This document shows, piece after piece, positions 8,807 to 17,514 of a stretch of 37,108 nucleotides of DNA; the stretch's first letter is position 1; each line of letters opens with the position of its first letter. A program made the position numbers and the translations under genes. The notes beneath the pieces were generated by a model. It was not told where the DNA came from. It saw nothing but the letters and a program-made list of their open reading frames with translations, and did not search any database. The stretch is from Thermoanaerobaculia bacterium (GTDB lineage: Bacteria; Acidobacteriota; Thermoanaerobaculia; Multivoradales; JAGPDF01): the NCBI GenBank assembly GCA_018057705.1, contig JAGPDF010000045.1, forward strand, positions 1 through 37,108, read 5' to 3'.

Positions 8807-9775
8807 TTGCGCCGGGGCACGAGTTTCTCGGGGAAGTTCTGGACGGTCGCGCCGGCGGCGGTGTCGTACTTCCGGCCGCCCAGCGCCCCGCAGCACGAAC
8901 CGTTTCGCCTTGCGATTCCTGACCCGACGGTCGGTCGGCTCGTCCTCTCCGGTGCGCTGCACGCGCCGCCCACCGCGCGCACACTCCTCGTCGCCCTGCA
9001 CGGTCTCGGTGGCAGCGCCGAGAGCTCCTATATGCGTCAGTTCGCGACCGCTGCGGTCGCCGCCGGGCACGCCTGTCTGCGGCTCAACCATCGCGGCGCC
9101 GAGCGCGCCGCGCAGGACTACTATCACGCCGGGCTGACGCTCGATCTCGAGTCCGTGCTCGGCGCGCCGGAGCTGGCGCGCTTCGACAGGGTCGCCGTCG
9201 TCGGTTACTCGCTCGGTGGCCATGTGGCGCTGCGCTACGCGGCAGAACGGCCGGGAAGGACCGACCCGCGACTCTCGGGCGTCGTTGCCGTCTGCGCGCC
9301 GCTCGATCTCGACCGCGGTGCGACGGCGCTCGACTCTCCTGCCGCCTGGCTCTATCGCCGGTACATTCTGCCGGGACTCAAACAGCACCTCGACGCGGTG
9401 GAGAAGGTGCGTGCAGTGCCGGTCGATCGGATGCGGCGGGCGCGGGTGCGGGGGATCCGCGAGTGGGACGACCTCGTCGTCGCGCCTCGCTGGGGTTTCG
9501 CCTCGGCCGAGGACTACTACGCCCGCGCCAGCGTCGCGCCGATCCTCGACCGGATCGCGCTGCCGGCCTGGATCATCGAGTCGGAAAACGATCCGATGGT
9601 GCCGGTCTGGACGCTCACGAGCGCCCTCGCGCGCGTTTCGCCCACCACCGAGGTCACCTGGACGCCGCGCGGAGGCCACGTCGGCATGCCCGCGGATCTC
9701 GACCTCGGGCGGCCGGGTCCGAAAGGCCTCCACGCCCAGCTCCTCTCCTGGATCGCCATGACCCTGTCCTCCTAG
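8807..9775 (+). CDS. YheT-like alpha/beta hydrolase
   Basis: This is a 322-aa serine hydrolase of the alpha/beta fold. The oxyanion-hole segment is ALHGLGGSAESSY. The nucleophile elbow is GYSLGGH (Ser near residue 134), the acid is in SENDPMVP and the catalytic His is in GGHVGM near the C-terminus. The FRPP segment near the start and the NHRGAE segment are like YheT/EMB8 hydrolases. The start is uncertain. TTG 8807 lies 4 nt after the peptidase stop and the codon bias is already coding-like there. GTG 8861 (giving VSYFRPPSAPQ) would match the family's usual N-terminus better. Neither has a good ribosome site. No signal peptide is seen, so it is likely cytoplasmic. It probably shares a transcript with the peptidase. 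The substrate is unknown. Confidence 0.87.
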   Translation: MRRGTSFSGKFWTVAPAAVSYFRPPSAPQHEPFRLAIPDPTVGRLVLSGALHAPPTARTLLVALHGLGGSAESSYMRQFATAAVAAGHACLRLNHRGAERAAQDYYHAGLTLDLESVLGAPELARFDRVAVVGYSLGGHVALRYAAERPGRTDPRLSGVVAVCAPLDLDRGATALDSPAAWLYRRYILPGLKQHLDAVEKVRAVPVDRMRRARVRGIREWDDLVVAPRWGFASAEDYYARASVAPILDRIALPAWIIESENDPMVPVWTLTSALARVSPTTEVTWTPRGGHVGMPADLDLGRPGPKGLHAQLLSWIAMTLSS

Positions 9776-9806
9776 GGCGAGGTCGGGCGGTCCCAGAGCG
9801 AGCGCG

Positions 9807-9828
9807 GCGAGAGTCGAGCGAGAGTCGA
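9807..9828. repeat. Short tandem repeat, 11 nt x 2
   Basis: GCGAGAGTCGA is repeated perfectly twice, head to tail, in the 55-nt gap between the convergent hydrolase and DUF4097 genes. It may be only slippage; I see no hairpin with a U-run in this gap. Confidence 0.5.
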
Positions 9829-9830
9829 GA

Positions 9831-10994
9831 TTACCGGGCGGTGCGCACGGTGACGTCGCCGCTGCCGGTGGAGATGGCGGCGGTGCCGGTGGCGGCGCCG
9901 ATCTCGGCCTTCAAGTCGCCGCGTCCGCTGTGGGTCACGCGGCTCGACGGCAGGTCGAGGGAGATCTCTCCCGAGCCGGTGCTCACGGCCATGCGCACCT
10001 GCGGCGCCGCGGTCGCCGGGCTCGCCTCGAGGGTGACGTCGCCGCTGCCGGTGTCGATCGCGATCCGCGAGACGGTCGAGAAGTCTCCCGACAGGGTGAC
10101 GTCTCCCGAGCCGGTGTCGGCGTTGAGGTTACTCCCCAGTTTCAGTGCTTTGCCGACGATGTCACCCGAGCCCGTGTCGCAACTGAACGCTCCAGCGACG
10201 TCCTGAAGGTGGATGTCGCCGCTGCCGGTGTCGATGTCCACTCTGCCGGCTGCGACCTGCTCGAGCCGGACGTCGCCCGATCCGGTGTCGACCTGGACGT
10301 CGCCCTTCTGCCTGCGAATATGGACATCGCCTGAGCCGGTGTCGGCGGAGAGGCTGCCCTCGCCGTCCTGGACCTGGATCTCGCCGGTGGCGATGTCCAA
10401 GGTCTGGGCGCCGCGGACGCCGGACGAAGCCACCACACCGATGCCGTCCTTGACCGTAACGCCGACTCCTGCCGGGACCTCGATGCGGAAGTCCGCGTAG
10501 AGGGTCAAAGCGCCGGCCCCGGGCTGACTCACGATGCTGACCTGCCGACCGTCGTACTTGAAGTTGGAGCTCCCCATGTCGAGCCACTCGAGGAACCAGG
10601 GCAACGCTTCGCCCTCGCCCTGGCGCGGGTAGCAGTACTTGCGGCTCTCCTCGAGCGGGTAGGTCGCCTTGACGATCCAGCGATCGCCCTTCTCCTCGTA
10701 GGTCACGTTCAGGAGCCCGGCGACCCGTTCGGCCTCGGCCGCGGTCTTGCCCGCGGCGAAGACCGTCCCGGCGATCCGGACCTCCGACCCGCTGGTGGCG
10801 GCGACGGTGACGTTCCCGGCCAGGTTGTGCAGCTCGACGACCAGATTGGGGCGGCCGGCGAGCGTGCGCTCGACCTGGCGCTGGGCGTCGGCAGCGAAGG
10901 CGGGGGAGAGGCTGGCCAGAGCGACGGCGCCGGCGACCAGGAGGAAACGGGCCGAAGAGATCGTCGGGAGCTGGGGGGCGCGGGTTCGGAACAT
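9831..10994 (-). CDS. Exported DUF4097 beta-repeat protein (TGSGD repeats)
   Basis: This 387-aa protein has a signal peptide (residues 1 to about 35, ending AFAADA). A conserved N-terminal part follows (LVVELHNLAGNVTVAATSG). The rest is a series of about 18-22-residue beta units, each centred on (D/S)TGSG(D/E)(V/I). I count eight TGSG units plus one degenerate unit (HSGRGDLK). This is the DUF4097 pattern, expected to fold as a right-handed beta solenoid outside the cytoplasm. A loop with YCYPRQGEGEALPW interrupts the N-terminal part. The start ATG at 10994 has GAGGAG about 7 nt upstream. It is divergent from pssA across 111 nt. DUF4097 proteins often sit near anti-sigma or stress genes, but none is next to this one. 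Molecular role unknown. Confidence 0.9.
   Translation of the reverse strand: MFRTRAPQLPTISSARFLLVAGAVALASLSPAFAADAQRQVERTLAGRPNLVVELHNLAGNVTVAATSGSEVRIAGTVFAAGKTAAEAERVAGLLNVTYEEKGDRWIVKATYPLEESRKYCYPRQGEGEALPWFLEWLDMGSSNFKYDGRQVSIVSQPGAGALTLYADFRIEVPAGVGVTVKDGIGVVASSGVRGAQTLDIATGEIQVQDGEGSLSADTGSGDVHIRRQKGDVQVDTGSGDVRLEQVAAGRVDIDTGSGDIHLQDVAGAFSCDTGSGDIVGKALKLGSNLNADTGSGDVTLSGDFSTVSRIAIDTGSGDVTLEASPATAAPQVRMAVSTGSGEISLDLPSSRVTHSGRGDLKAEIGAATGTAAISTGSGDVTVRTAR
9840..10350 (-). repeat. Coding repeat array for TGSGD beta units
   Basis: About nine degenerate DNA units of 50-66 nt encode the TGSGD motif. On the plus strand they are visible as recurrent GTCGCCGCTGCCGGT or GTCGCCCGAGCCGGT blocks. 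They lie wholly within the DUF4097 gene and explain its repetitive look; no separate DNA element is needed. Confidence 0.8.
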
Positions 10995-11105
10995 CGGAGT
11001 CTCCTCGTCAGGGTGGAAGGACCGACTACCCCCTGCACTACGGGCCCGTCGCCCCGAAGTTACAGCCGGACGGGCGATCTGCCGATTCAGTTATGCTCTG
11101 GCATC

Positions 11106-11828
11106 GTGAGAAATCCACGGCTGCCGGTCCGCAAGGTCGTGCCGAGTCTGGTCACCGGCGCCGGCCTCGTTTTCGGCTTCTGCTCGATGCTCGCAGCGTC
11201 GCAGGGCGAATACGACATTGCCGTCTACCTGCTGGTGGCGGCCATCTACTGTGACCTGTTCGACGGCCAGCTGGCGCGCCTGCTCAAGGCGACCAGCCGC
11301 TTCGGCCAGCAGTTCGACAGTCTCTCGGACGCCCTGTCGTTCGGCGCCGCGCCGGCCTTCCTCGTCTATCAGGCCCTGATGCGTCCGCTCGGACCCTGGG
11401 GCGTCGCCGCAGCGCTGGTTTTCGTGATGGCGGGGGTACTCCGCCTGGCGCGCTTCAACGTGACCGCCGACGCGCATACCAAGGACCGGCGGACGCTGGG
11501 CGTGCCGATTCCGATCGGTGCGGGCTACGCCATGGTCGTCGCGCTGATGCGCGACCACATCCCTCCGGCCGCCGCCGCCGCGACCCTGATCCTCATGGCG
11601 CTGGCGATGGTTTCGCGTGTCCGCCTGCCGCAGTTGAAGAAGAACTCGGTGGTCACGACGATGCTGCTGGTGGGTATCTGCAACTACATGGCGGTCGTCG
11701 CGTGGCCCAACTGGACCACGGTCGTCTGGTGGAACGTCTGGAACGCGGTGATCCTCGCGACCGCCTGGCTCGAAGAGCGCCGGCAGCGCGGCGAGCAGGA
11801 CGATTCACCGGAGCCGACGACCACTTAG
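11106..11828 (+). CDS. pssA: CDP-diacylglycerol-serine O-phosphatidyltransferase
   Basis: This 240-aa inner-membrane enzyme condenses CDP-diacylglycerol with L-serine to give phosphatidylserine, the precursor of phosphatidylethanolamine. The full CDP-alcohol phosphatidyltransferase signature DGx2ARx8Gx3Dx3D is present, beginning at DGQLAR and ending SLSD, so the active site is complete. The surrounding text (LPVRKVVPSLVTGAGLVFGF, then FDSLSDALSFGAAPA) is typical of PssA rather than PgsA. There are about six to seven hydrophobic segments. I start at GTG 11106, the first in-frame start giving the usual N-terminus; the ribosome site is weak. The C-terminus is a short charged tail. No phosphatidylserine decarboxylase gene is in the window. 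Confidence 0.93.
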   Translation: MRNPRLPVRKVVPSLVTGAGLVFGFCSMLAASQGEYDIAVYLLVAAIYCDLFDGQLARLLKATSRFGQQFDSLSDALSFGAAPAFLVYQALMRPLGPWGVAAALVFVMAGVLRLARFNVTADAHTKDRRTLGVPIPIGAGYAMVVALMRDHIPPAAAAATLILMALAMVSRVRLPQLKKNSVVTTMLLVGICNYMAVVAWPNWTTVVWWNVWNAVILATAWLEERRQRGEQDDSPEPTTT

Positions 11829-11909
11829 CCCGGGCCCGGTGCCGAACCGCGCCGAGCCATCTCCCGCGAAACGGCGGACCGATCGCCGGGCGTGCGAGGA
11901 TCTCCGACC

Positions 11910-13391
11910 ATGAAACGGGAGGACTCCAAAGTCGCTGGCAGGCAAGAGCGATTCCGGCTCGTCGCCGAAGCGGCCGGACGCCGGCTCGCCCGGCTGGTGC
12001 CGCCTCAAGGGACGAGCGTCGGCAGCTCCGTACGCAACGATCTGCGCCTCGAGGCCAGCGGTGTCTCCCGGCACCATGCCCGGTTTGTTCCCGCCGGCGA
12101 GGTGCTCTGGGTCGAGGATCGAGCCAGCAAGAACGGTATCTGGCTCGGCGACCGCCGGATCGACCGCCAGGCGCTCGTCGCCGGCGACCGGGTGCGCCTG
12201 GGCGAAGTCTGGATCACCGTCGAGCGTGTCGCCGCCGATGACGCCGAGGTCGCTCTCGCCTGGCCGCGCATCCCGACCCACCCCACGGCGCCGGCACTCG
12301 ACGAGCCGACGACGTTCCTTCCCGGTGTCGGATCGCCGTTCGAGTTGCAGCCGGTCGAGACGCTCTTCCCGGGACTTCGCCTGCCGGAGGAGTTCGTCGT
12401 CGGGCCCTCCAGCCGCATGCTCCGCCTGCTGGGCGAGGTGGAGCGTGTCGCCGCCGACCGCTCGCCCGCGCTGCTGCTGGGCGAAACCGGCACCGGCAAG
12501 GAGCTCGTCGCGCGGGCGATCCATCGGAGCTCCGCGCGGAGCAGCGGCCCGTTCGTCGCCGTCAACTGTGCCGCTCTCCCTTCGGAGCTCGTCGAGGCCG
12601 AGCTCTTCGGCGTCGCGCGTGGCGCGGCAACGGGCGTCGCCGCGCGCATCGGTGCGCTGCGCACCGCCGACGGCGGCACCTTCTTTCTGGACGAGGTCGG
12701 AGAGCTGCCCATGGTGCTGCAGGCGAAACTCCTGCGGATCCTCGAGAGCGCCGAGCTCGCTCCCCTGGGCGGACCGGCGACGCCGCTCGACGTCCGCTTC
12801 GTGGCGGCGACCAATCGCGACCTGCGCGTCGAGTGCGGAGCTGGTCGCTTTCGTCCCGACCTCTACTTCCGACTCGCCGCTTTCACTCTCTCGCTGCCCC
12901 CGCTGCGCGAGCGCCGCGAGGACCTTCCGGCGCTTCTCGGCGCCTTCGTCGAGCGATTCTCGCGCGCCGCGGGGCGTGAGCCGGCCGGCCTGTCGCTTCG
13001 CCTGCTCGAGTGCGTCGAGAGCTACGGGTGGCCGGGAAACCTGCGCGAGCTCGCACACGAGGTGCGGCGCTGGGTCACTTTCGCCCCGGAAGGGGAGATT
13101 TTCGACTCGTCGCTGCTCTCCCCGGAGATCCGCGTTTCCCTCGACGCCGAACGGGATGCCGGAAAAGGCCGACCGGCGGACGACTCACTCGACCTCGACT
13201 TTCGGCTGGCGGCGACCGAGCGCGAGATCGTCTCTCGGGCCCTCGCCGTCGCCAGCGGCAACCAGAGTCTTGCCGCGCGGCTCCTCGGCATTTCGCGCAA
13301 CGGTCTGGCGGCGAAGATCGCGCGCCACGGCCTCGCCGCCGCCGGCGAGGCCGGCGGATCGAGTTCAGAACCGGACGACGACCGAACCTGA
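11910..13391 (+). CDS. FHA / sigma-54-type AAA+ / Fis-HTH transcriptional regulator
   Basis: This 493-aa regulator starts at ATG 11910, with GAGGA about 10 nt upstream. Residues about 20-110 form an FHA phosphothreonine-binding domain ([29 protein letters not shown]). The AAA+ domain (about 165-395) has Walker A GETGTGKE, Walker [13 protein letters not shown], sensor [12 protein letters not shown] and the [20 protein letters not shown] region. The C-terminal Fis-type helix-turn-helix is around [16 protein letters not shown]. The surface loop that should read GAFTGA reads GAATGV (residues 238-243), so the Phe that contacts sigma-54 is missing. It may use sigma-54 poorly, or act as a plain DNA-binding regulator. 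Its 3' end overlaps the convergent outer membrane protein gene by 27 nt. The FHA domain suggests control by a Ser/Thr kinase; one is encoded at 14893. Confidence 0.93.
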   Translation: MKREDSKVAGRQERFRLVAEAAGRRLARLVPPQGTSVGSSVRNDLRLEASGVSRHHARFVPAGEVLWVEDRASKNGIWLGDRRIDRQALVAGDRVRLGEVWITVERVAADDAEVALAWPRIPTHPTAPALDEPTTFLPGVGSPFELQPVETLFPGLRLPEEFVVGPSSRMLRLLGEVERVAADRSPALLLGETGTGKELVARAIHRSSARSSGPFVAVNCAALPSELVEAELFGVARGAATGVAARIGALRTADGGTFFLDEVGELPMVLQAKLLRILESAELAPLGGPATPLDVRFVAATNRDLRVECGAGRFRPDLYFRLAAFTLSLPPLRERREDLPALLGAFVERFSRAAGREPAGLSLRLLECVESYGWPGNLRELAHEVRRWVTFAPEGEIFDSSLLSPEIRVSLDAERDAGKGRPADDSLDLDFRLAATEREIVSRALAVASGNQSLAARLLGISRNGLAAKIARHGLAAAGEAGGSSSEPDDDRT

Positions 13392-14894
13392 AGCGAGTCG
13401 GCGGCGGCGGGAGGCGTCGAAGCCGATGTCGACGCTGATCGACGTCGGCCGAAGCCGATTCGCTCCTTCGGCGGCGAAGGGATGAGTCCAGCCGACGCCG
13501 GCGGCGCCGTGGATCGAATCCTCGCCGGAGACGAATCTGCCGGCGAGGCGCGGATTGTCGCCGACGTAGCGCACCTGGTGCTCGGTCTCCCCCCAGACTC
13601 CGGCGCGCAGTGCGAGAACGTCTCCGCTCGCCCGGGGCCGGGCCCATTCGAGTCCGGCATGCAGCTCATAGCCGTCGTCCACCTCGAAGAGCTGCAGGGA
13701 GTCCTTGCCGGCGTTGTAGCCCTCGTCGGGAAGATCACCGGCACCGGGGCAGCAGCCGAGCGGCTCGCCGCCGGCGAAGCGAACGTCCTTGAGGACATTG
13801 GCGCGCGGCGCGAGCTTCGAGGAGCTGACGTGCTTCAACTCGGTGGAGAGCAGCCAGTTCGTGCGCGGCTCGAAGACCCAACCGATACCCCAGGAATCCG
13901 GAACGCGAAACCGCCCGCGGCCCGTCCGCCGCAGCGCCTCGAGCTGTTCGTCCGGGTCGTCGGCGACGCCGTCCGCCACCGCGGCGGCGCCGAAGTGGAA
14001 GGCGTAGTCGAACGCAAAGGAGGGGCCCGGACGGTAGATGCCGGCGACCCGGTGGCGGCTGTCGGCGCTCGACCAGAGGAAGCTCGCGGCGCCGCTCCAG
14101 GCGGTCGAGTCGCCCGCCTGGACATGGCGATCGAACTCGTTCGCCGCGGCGTAGATCTCCGGATCGTCGTCGAACCGCGTCTCGCCCTCGGCGGTCAGGC
14201 CGCGATAGCGATGGGTCGTGGCGTCGAAGCGAAAGCGGAAGGACTGAACGGTGGCGCCGATCCAGAAGCGGTCCTGAAGGCGATAGGCGCCCGAAAGTCC
14301 GAGGTCTTCGATCACCAGGTCGAGCTCGGCCGAGATGGGCGCTGCGCGGCGCCGGACCTCCTGCCCCAAGGCGCCGGCGGTCGAGAAGAAGAACCCGGCA
14401 CTTTCGTCGATCGACGCCGCGAAGCGCGAGAGCTCGTGGCGGAAGATCGCGACCGCCCAGTCGCGGCGCGGATAGACGACGGAGAGGAAGGAGATGCCGG
14501 TCGTCCGCGAGGTCGAGCTGCTCTGGGCGAGCTCCGGGAGGGCGTCGATGTTCGAACCCTCGGCGAGCGTCGCTGCGGTCCCCGTCGGGGTGCCGTTGAA
14601 GCTGCCACCGTCGACGTAGCGGGTCTCGAAGGCGGCGCCGCGCGCTTCGATGGCTACCTCAGGGCGATGAAGCTCGAGGAGGCCGGCCGGATTCGCATAG
14701 GCTGCGGTGGCGTCGTCCGCGAGAGCGAGGAAGGCGCCTCCGAGACCGAGGCTGCGCGCGCCCGGAGGGGAAAAATCGAACTCGAGACCGGCGCCGATCT
14801 CGTCGTTGGTCTGAGCCCCGGCGCTCGCGGCCAAGGTCGCGAGACCGAGTGCCGCGAGCAGAATCAGAGTGCTAGTCTGGAACGTCTCCGACAT
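13365..14894 (-). CDS. FadL/UPF0164-like outer membrane beta-barrel protein
   Basis: This 509-aa protein has a clear signal peptide (residues 1-27, ending ASAGAQ). The family's N-terminal sequence follows: [19 protein letters not shown], then [11 protein letters not shown]. Alternating beta strands run to the C-terminal phenylalanine (ending VVVRF), as expected for a barrel handled by BamA. It may move hydrophobic compounds across the outer membrane, as FadL does, but the substrate is unknown. A Cys-containing loop ([13 protein letters not shown]) is unusual for a barrel and may be extracellular. The start codon shares two bases with the divergent kinase start (CATG at 14892-14895). AAGGA lies 3-4 nt upstream, slightly close. 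The 3' end overlaps the FHA regulator gene. Confidence 0.85.
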   Translation of the reverse strand: MSETFQTSTLILLAALGLATLAASAGAQTNDEIGAGLEFDFSPPGARSLGLGGAFLALADDATAAYANPAGLLELHRPEVAIEARGAAFETRYVDGGSFNGTPTGTAATLAEGSNIDALPELAQSSSTSRTTGISFLSVVYPRRDWAVAIFRHELSRFAASIDESAGFFFSTAGALGQEVRRRAAPISAELDLVIEDLGLSGAYRLQDRFWIGATVQSFRFRFDATTHRYRGLTAEGETRFDDDPEIYAAANEFDRHVQAGDSTAWSGAASFLWSSADSRHRVAGIYRPGPSFAFDYAFHFGAAAVADGVADDPDEQLEALRRTGRGRFRVPDSWGIGWVFEPRTNWLLSTELKHVSSSKLAPRANVLKDVRFAGGEPLGCCPGAGDLPDEGYNAGKDSLQLFEVDDGYELHAGLEWARPRASGDVLALRAGVWGETEHQVRYVGDNPRLAGRFVSGEDSIHGAAGVGWTHPFAAEGANRLRPTSISVDIGFDASRRRRLASGSVVVRF

Positions 14895-16383
14895 GAGTCC
14901 TTTGCCCCCGGGTTCCCTCGATCCAGCCCTCGGTTCGTCGGTGCTGCCGCCGGGTTGCCGGATCGGCGGACACTATCGTGTTCTCGATCGGCTCGGCCGT
15001 CCCGGCGGCTTCGGCCAGACCTATCGCGCGCTCGACGAGCGCCTGCGCCGGGAGGTCGCGATCAAGGAGTACTTCCCGCGCGAGCTGGTGAGTCGCGCCG
15101 GCGAGGACCCGCTCGTGCGCCCTCTCGGTGCGAGCGAGAGCGCCCAGTTCGAATTCGGCAAGCTGCGATTCCTCGAGGAGGGGCGCACGCTCGCCCGCAT
15201 CAGTCATCCGCGCGTCGTGCGGGTGCTCGAGCTCTTCGAGGAGAACCGTACCGCCTATCTCGTCATGGAGTACCACCGCGGCGCGAATCTCGCCGAAGTG
15301 GCGGCTCTCTCCGGTGGACGCCTGGACGAGGAGATCGTCCGGACGCTCCTGCTCGAGATCCTGGACGGCCTGGAGGCGGTGCATCGTCAGGGCGTGCTGC
15401 ACTGCGACATCAAGCCCTCCAATCTCTATCTGACCGGGACGGGAGTGCCGCTGCTGCTCGACTTCGGCGCGGCGCGGCGCGACTTCGGCGAGCGCACGGC
15501 GACACTCGACGGCATTCTCTCGCCCGGCTACGCGCCGTTCGAGCTCTTCCAGGAGCGCGGGCGCCTCGGCGCCTGGACGGACGTCTACGGTGTCGCCGCG
15601 ACCGCCGTGGCGCTGCTCACCGGCGAGCGTCCGCCGAGCGCCGCGGACCGGATCGCCGCCGATCCGTTGCGTGCCGCAGGACCGCTCACCCTGCGCCTCC
15701 CGCCGGGGCTGCGGGCACCCCTCGTCGCGGCGCTCGCCGTGCGGCCGGAGGAGCGCACCGCGAGCGCGGAGCGATTTCGCGCCGGGCTGCACGCCGCGGA
15801 GGGCGCCACGCCGGCGCCAGTCGCGCAGCTCGCCTCCCTCGCGCAGGAGTCCATGGCGCGTCTCGACGCTGACGCCGAGGTCGCGACGGGGAGCTCGACC
15901 ACGACGATCTCGCGGCCCTCCGCGCGCCGTCGACGCGCGCGGTCGAGGCGATGGCTCGTCGCGGCGCTGCTCAGCGTCGTCGCGGGGGCGGCGATCTGGA
16001 CGGCCTGGTACCTGCGCCTCGCTGGCGCGAATCCGCCCTTTCCGGCGCCTGCTGCGGTTCCTGCGCCAGTGGCCCGCGAGAATGCCTCCGTTGGGGCGAC
16101 GGCGCCGCTTCCATCCGGCGAGGTGCTGTTCGAAGTCGTTCCGTTCGGGGAGCTCGTCGAGCTGCGCGACGCCACCGGTCGCGAGCTCCTGGGCGCCGCT
16201 CCCATAGCGCTGCCGGCGCGTCTGCGGCTGCCGACCGGCGACTGGACTGCGGTCCTGCGCTATCCGGTCTCCGGAGAGCTGGCGGCGCTGCCGTTGCGGG
16301 TCGTCGCCGGCGAGGCGCTGCGGCTCGAGCACCGTTTCGCGCGTCTCGAAGCGCGCGCCTACTTCGAGGCCACGGGATGGTGA
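14893..16383 (+). CDS. Membrane Ser/Thr protein kinase (PknB-like) with extracytoplasmic domain
   Basis: This 496-aa kinase has a Gly-rich loop GRPGGFGQTY, catalytic Lys near residue 58 (VAIKEYFP), catalytic loop HCDIKPSN (Asp near 172) and DFG at about 190. It is therefore likely active but is a non-RD kinase, because HRD is HCD. GYAPFELF replaces the common GYAPPEQY. One transmembrane segment (about 354-374) follows a basic patch. The outside part (about 375-496) ends in a PEGA-like beta domain (GEVLFEVVPFGELVELRD). The first ATG giving a kinase-like N-terminus is at 14893; it has no clear ribosome site and its ATG overlaps that of the divergent barrel gene. GTG 14941 is an alternative. The next gene starts inside its last codons, so the two are coupled. 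Confidence 0.92.
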   Translation: MSPLPPGSLDPALGSSVLPPGCRIGGHYRVLDRLGRPGGFGQTYRALDERLRREVAIKEYFPRELVSRAGEDPLVRPLGASESAQFEFGKLRFLEEGRTLARISHPRVVRVLELFEENRTAYLVMEYHRGANLAEVAALSGGRLDEEIVRTLLLEILDGLEAVHRQGVLHCDIKPSNLYLTGTGVPLLLDFGAARRDFGERTATLDGILSPGYAPFELFQERGRLGAWTDVYGVAATAVALLTGERPPSAADRIAADPLRAAGPLTLRLPPGLRAPLVAALAVRPEERTASAERFRAGLHAAEGATPAPVAQLASLAQESMARLDADAEVATGSSTTTISRPSARRRRARSRRWLVAALLSVVAGAAIWTAWYLRLAGANPPFPAPAAVPAPVARENASVGATAPLPSGEVLFEVVPFGELVELRDATGRELLGAAPIALPARLRLPTGDWTAVLRYPVSGELAALPLRVVAGEALRLEHRFARLEARAYFEATGW

Positions 16384-17285
16384 GGCACGCCTCGGCGCTC
16401 CTCTGCCTCGTGCTCGCAACGGCCGCTCCAGCGAGCGCCGGCGAGCCGAAACCCGCGGCGGTGCGGGCCTATGAGCGCGGCGCCCGCGAGCTCGAATTCG
16501 GGCGCTTCGGCGAGGCCGCACAGGCCTTCGCGGCGGCGATCGCGCTCGACCCGGACGAAAGCCCGCAGCCGGTGGCGCGCCCGTCAGGGATGAACTTCGA
16601 GCCCTACCTGCCGCATCTGGCGCTCGGCGTGGCTCTCTGCGAGAGCGGCGAGATCCCGGCGGCGGCGGCGAGCTGGGCCGAGTCGGATCGCCAGGCGGCC
16701 GCGCGCGCCTCCCGCGGCGCCGCGCGCCTGCTTCTGCGGCGAACGGAGTGCAGCGATCGTCATCGCGAGAGCCTGAGCCAAGCGGAAGGGACACGGGCGT
16801 CTGCGCCATCACCCGCCGTCGACGTCGCGTCCGCCGCGCCGCCGGCGATCGTGGGCCCGCAGCCGGAGGAGAGCGCGCCTGCTGTCCCCCCCGCTGGTCC
16901 CGGGGAGATCGAGCCGCGCGAAACCATCGCAGCCGCGCCGCCGGCCGTCCTCGATTCGCCGCCTCGGGCGCTCCTGCGCGCTGCCCAGGAGCTCTTCGAC
17001 GGCAGGCCTGCCGAGGCTCTTGCCCTCCTCGAGCGCTTCGCCTCGGAGCGCTCCCGGGCGCGAGCCCAGGCCCACCTGCTGCGCGCCGCCGCCTGCTTCG
17101 ACCTGGCGCGCCTCGAACCGGACTCGGCCGACGAGTGGCTCGCCCGCGCCCGGTCGGAACGCCGCGCTGCGATTGGCGCTGCGCCCGCACTCGCGCCCGA
17201 TCGGCGCTTCTTCGCGCCCGCCTTCGTGGTGTTCTTCGCCGACAGCGCGCAGGCGAAGCCTCTGCCGGACCTGCTCGCGCGCTGA
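16377..17285 (+). CDS. Exported TPR-like protein coupled to the kinase
   Basis: This 302-aa protein starts at ATG 16377, overlapping the last 7 nt of the kinase gene. It has a signal peptide (residues 1 to about 22, ending APASAG). A TPR-like helix pair follows (YERGARELEFGRFGEAAQAF, then AAAIALDPDE). A long Ala/Pro/Glu-rich linker (about 130-190) leads to a second set of Ala-rich helices (ALLRAAQELFDGRPAEALAL). It has no enzyme motif. The role is probably as a periplasmic binding partner of the kinase's outside domain; this is inferred from the coupling only. GTG 16380 is an alternative start. Confidence 0.82.
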   Translation: MVRHASALLCLVLATAAPASAGEPKPAAVRAYERGARELEFGRFGEAAQAFAAAIALDPDESPQPVARPSGMNFEPYLPHLALGVALCESGEIPAAAASWAESDRQAAARASRGAARLLLRRTECSDRHRESLSQAEGTRASAPSPAVDVASAAPPAIVGPQPEESAPAVPPAGPGEIEPRETIAAAPPAVLDSPPRALLRAAQELFDGRPAEALALLERFASERSRARAQAHLLRAAACFDLARLEPDSADEWLARARSERRAAIGAAPALAPDRRFFAPAFVVFFADSAQAKPLPDLLAR

Positions 17286-17291
17286 GCAGGC

Positions 17292-17310
17292 CTGCGCGCC
17301 GGCCGCGCAG
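17292..17310 (+). terminator. Hairpin after the kinase/TPR genes
   Basis: A perfect 7-bp stem CTGCGCG / CGCGCAG with a 5-nt loop begins 6 nt after the TPR gene stop. There is no strong U-run after it, so a Rho-independent terminator is only possible. A separate promoter downstream at 17417 fits transcription ending here. Confidence 0.35.
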
Positions 17311-17416
17311 CGTTCGCTCTCGAGCCCGCAATCCGGCGCGCGATCGCGCCGCTCCCAGGTGACACAAGTGCTTCTCAGGACTGGCTTTGCTGCTCCCGAC
17401 AGGGCGCCTTTTCGAG

Positions 17417-17434
17417 TTGGCCCCGACCTTGCTC
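17417..17434 (+). promoter_or_regulatory. Sigma-54 (-24/-12) type promoter
   Basis: TTGGCCCCGACCTTGCTC fits the TGGC-N7-TTGC pattern. GG (17419-17420) and GC (17431-17432) are exactly 10 bases apart, as RpoN promoters require. Transcription would start near 17444, leaving a leader of about 70 nt before ATG 17515. It is the best such match I found in the intergenic regions. The call is by eye, without a background score. Confidence 0.45.
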
Positions 17435-17514
17435 TTTGTCCACTGCCCGGCAGGAGCTCGAGGTCGATCTGCGACCGGAGGGCGGCTCGGGCGCACAATA
17501 GGGAAGGGGACGCG

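Noticed and set aside
14013..14030. GCAAAGGAGGGGCC as a further motif copy
   Set aside because: There is no GTAAAG core and the bases are ordinary codons in the barrel gene.
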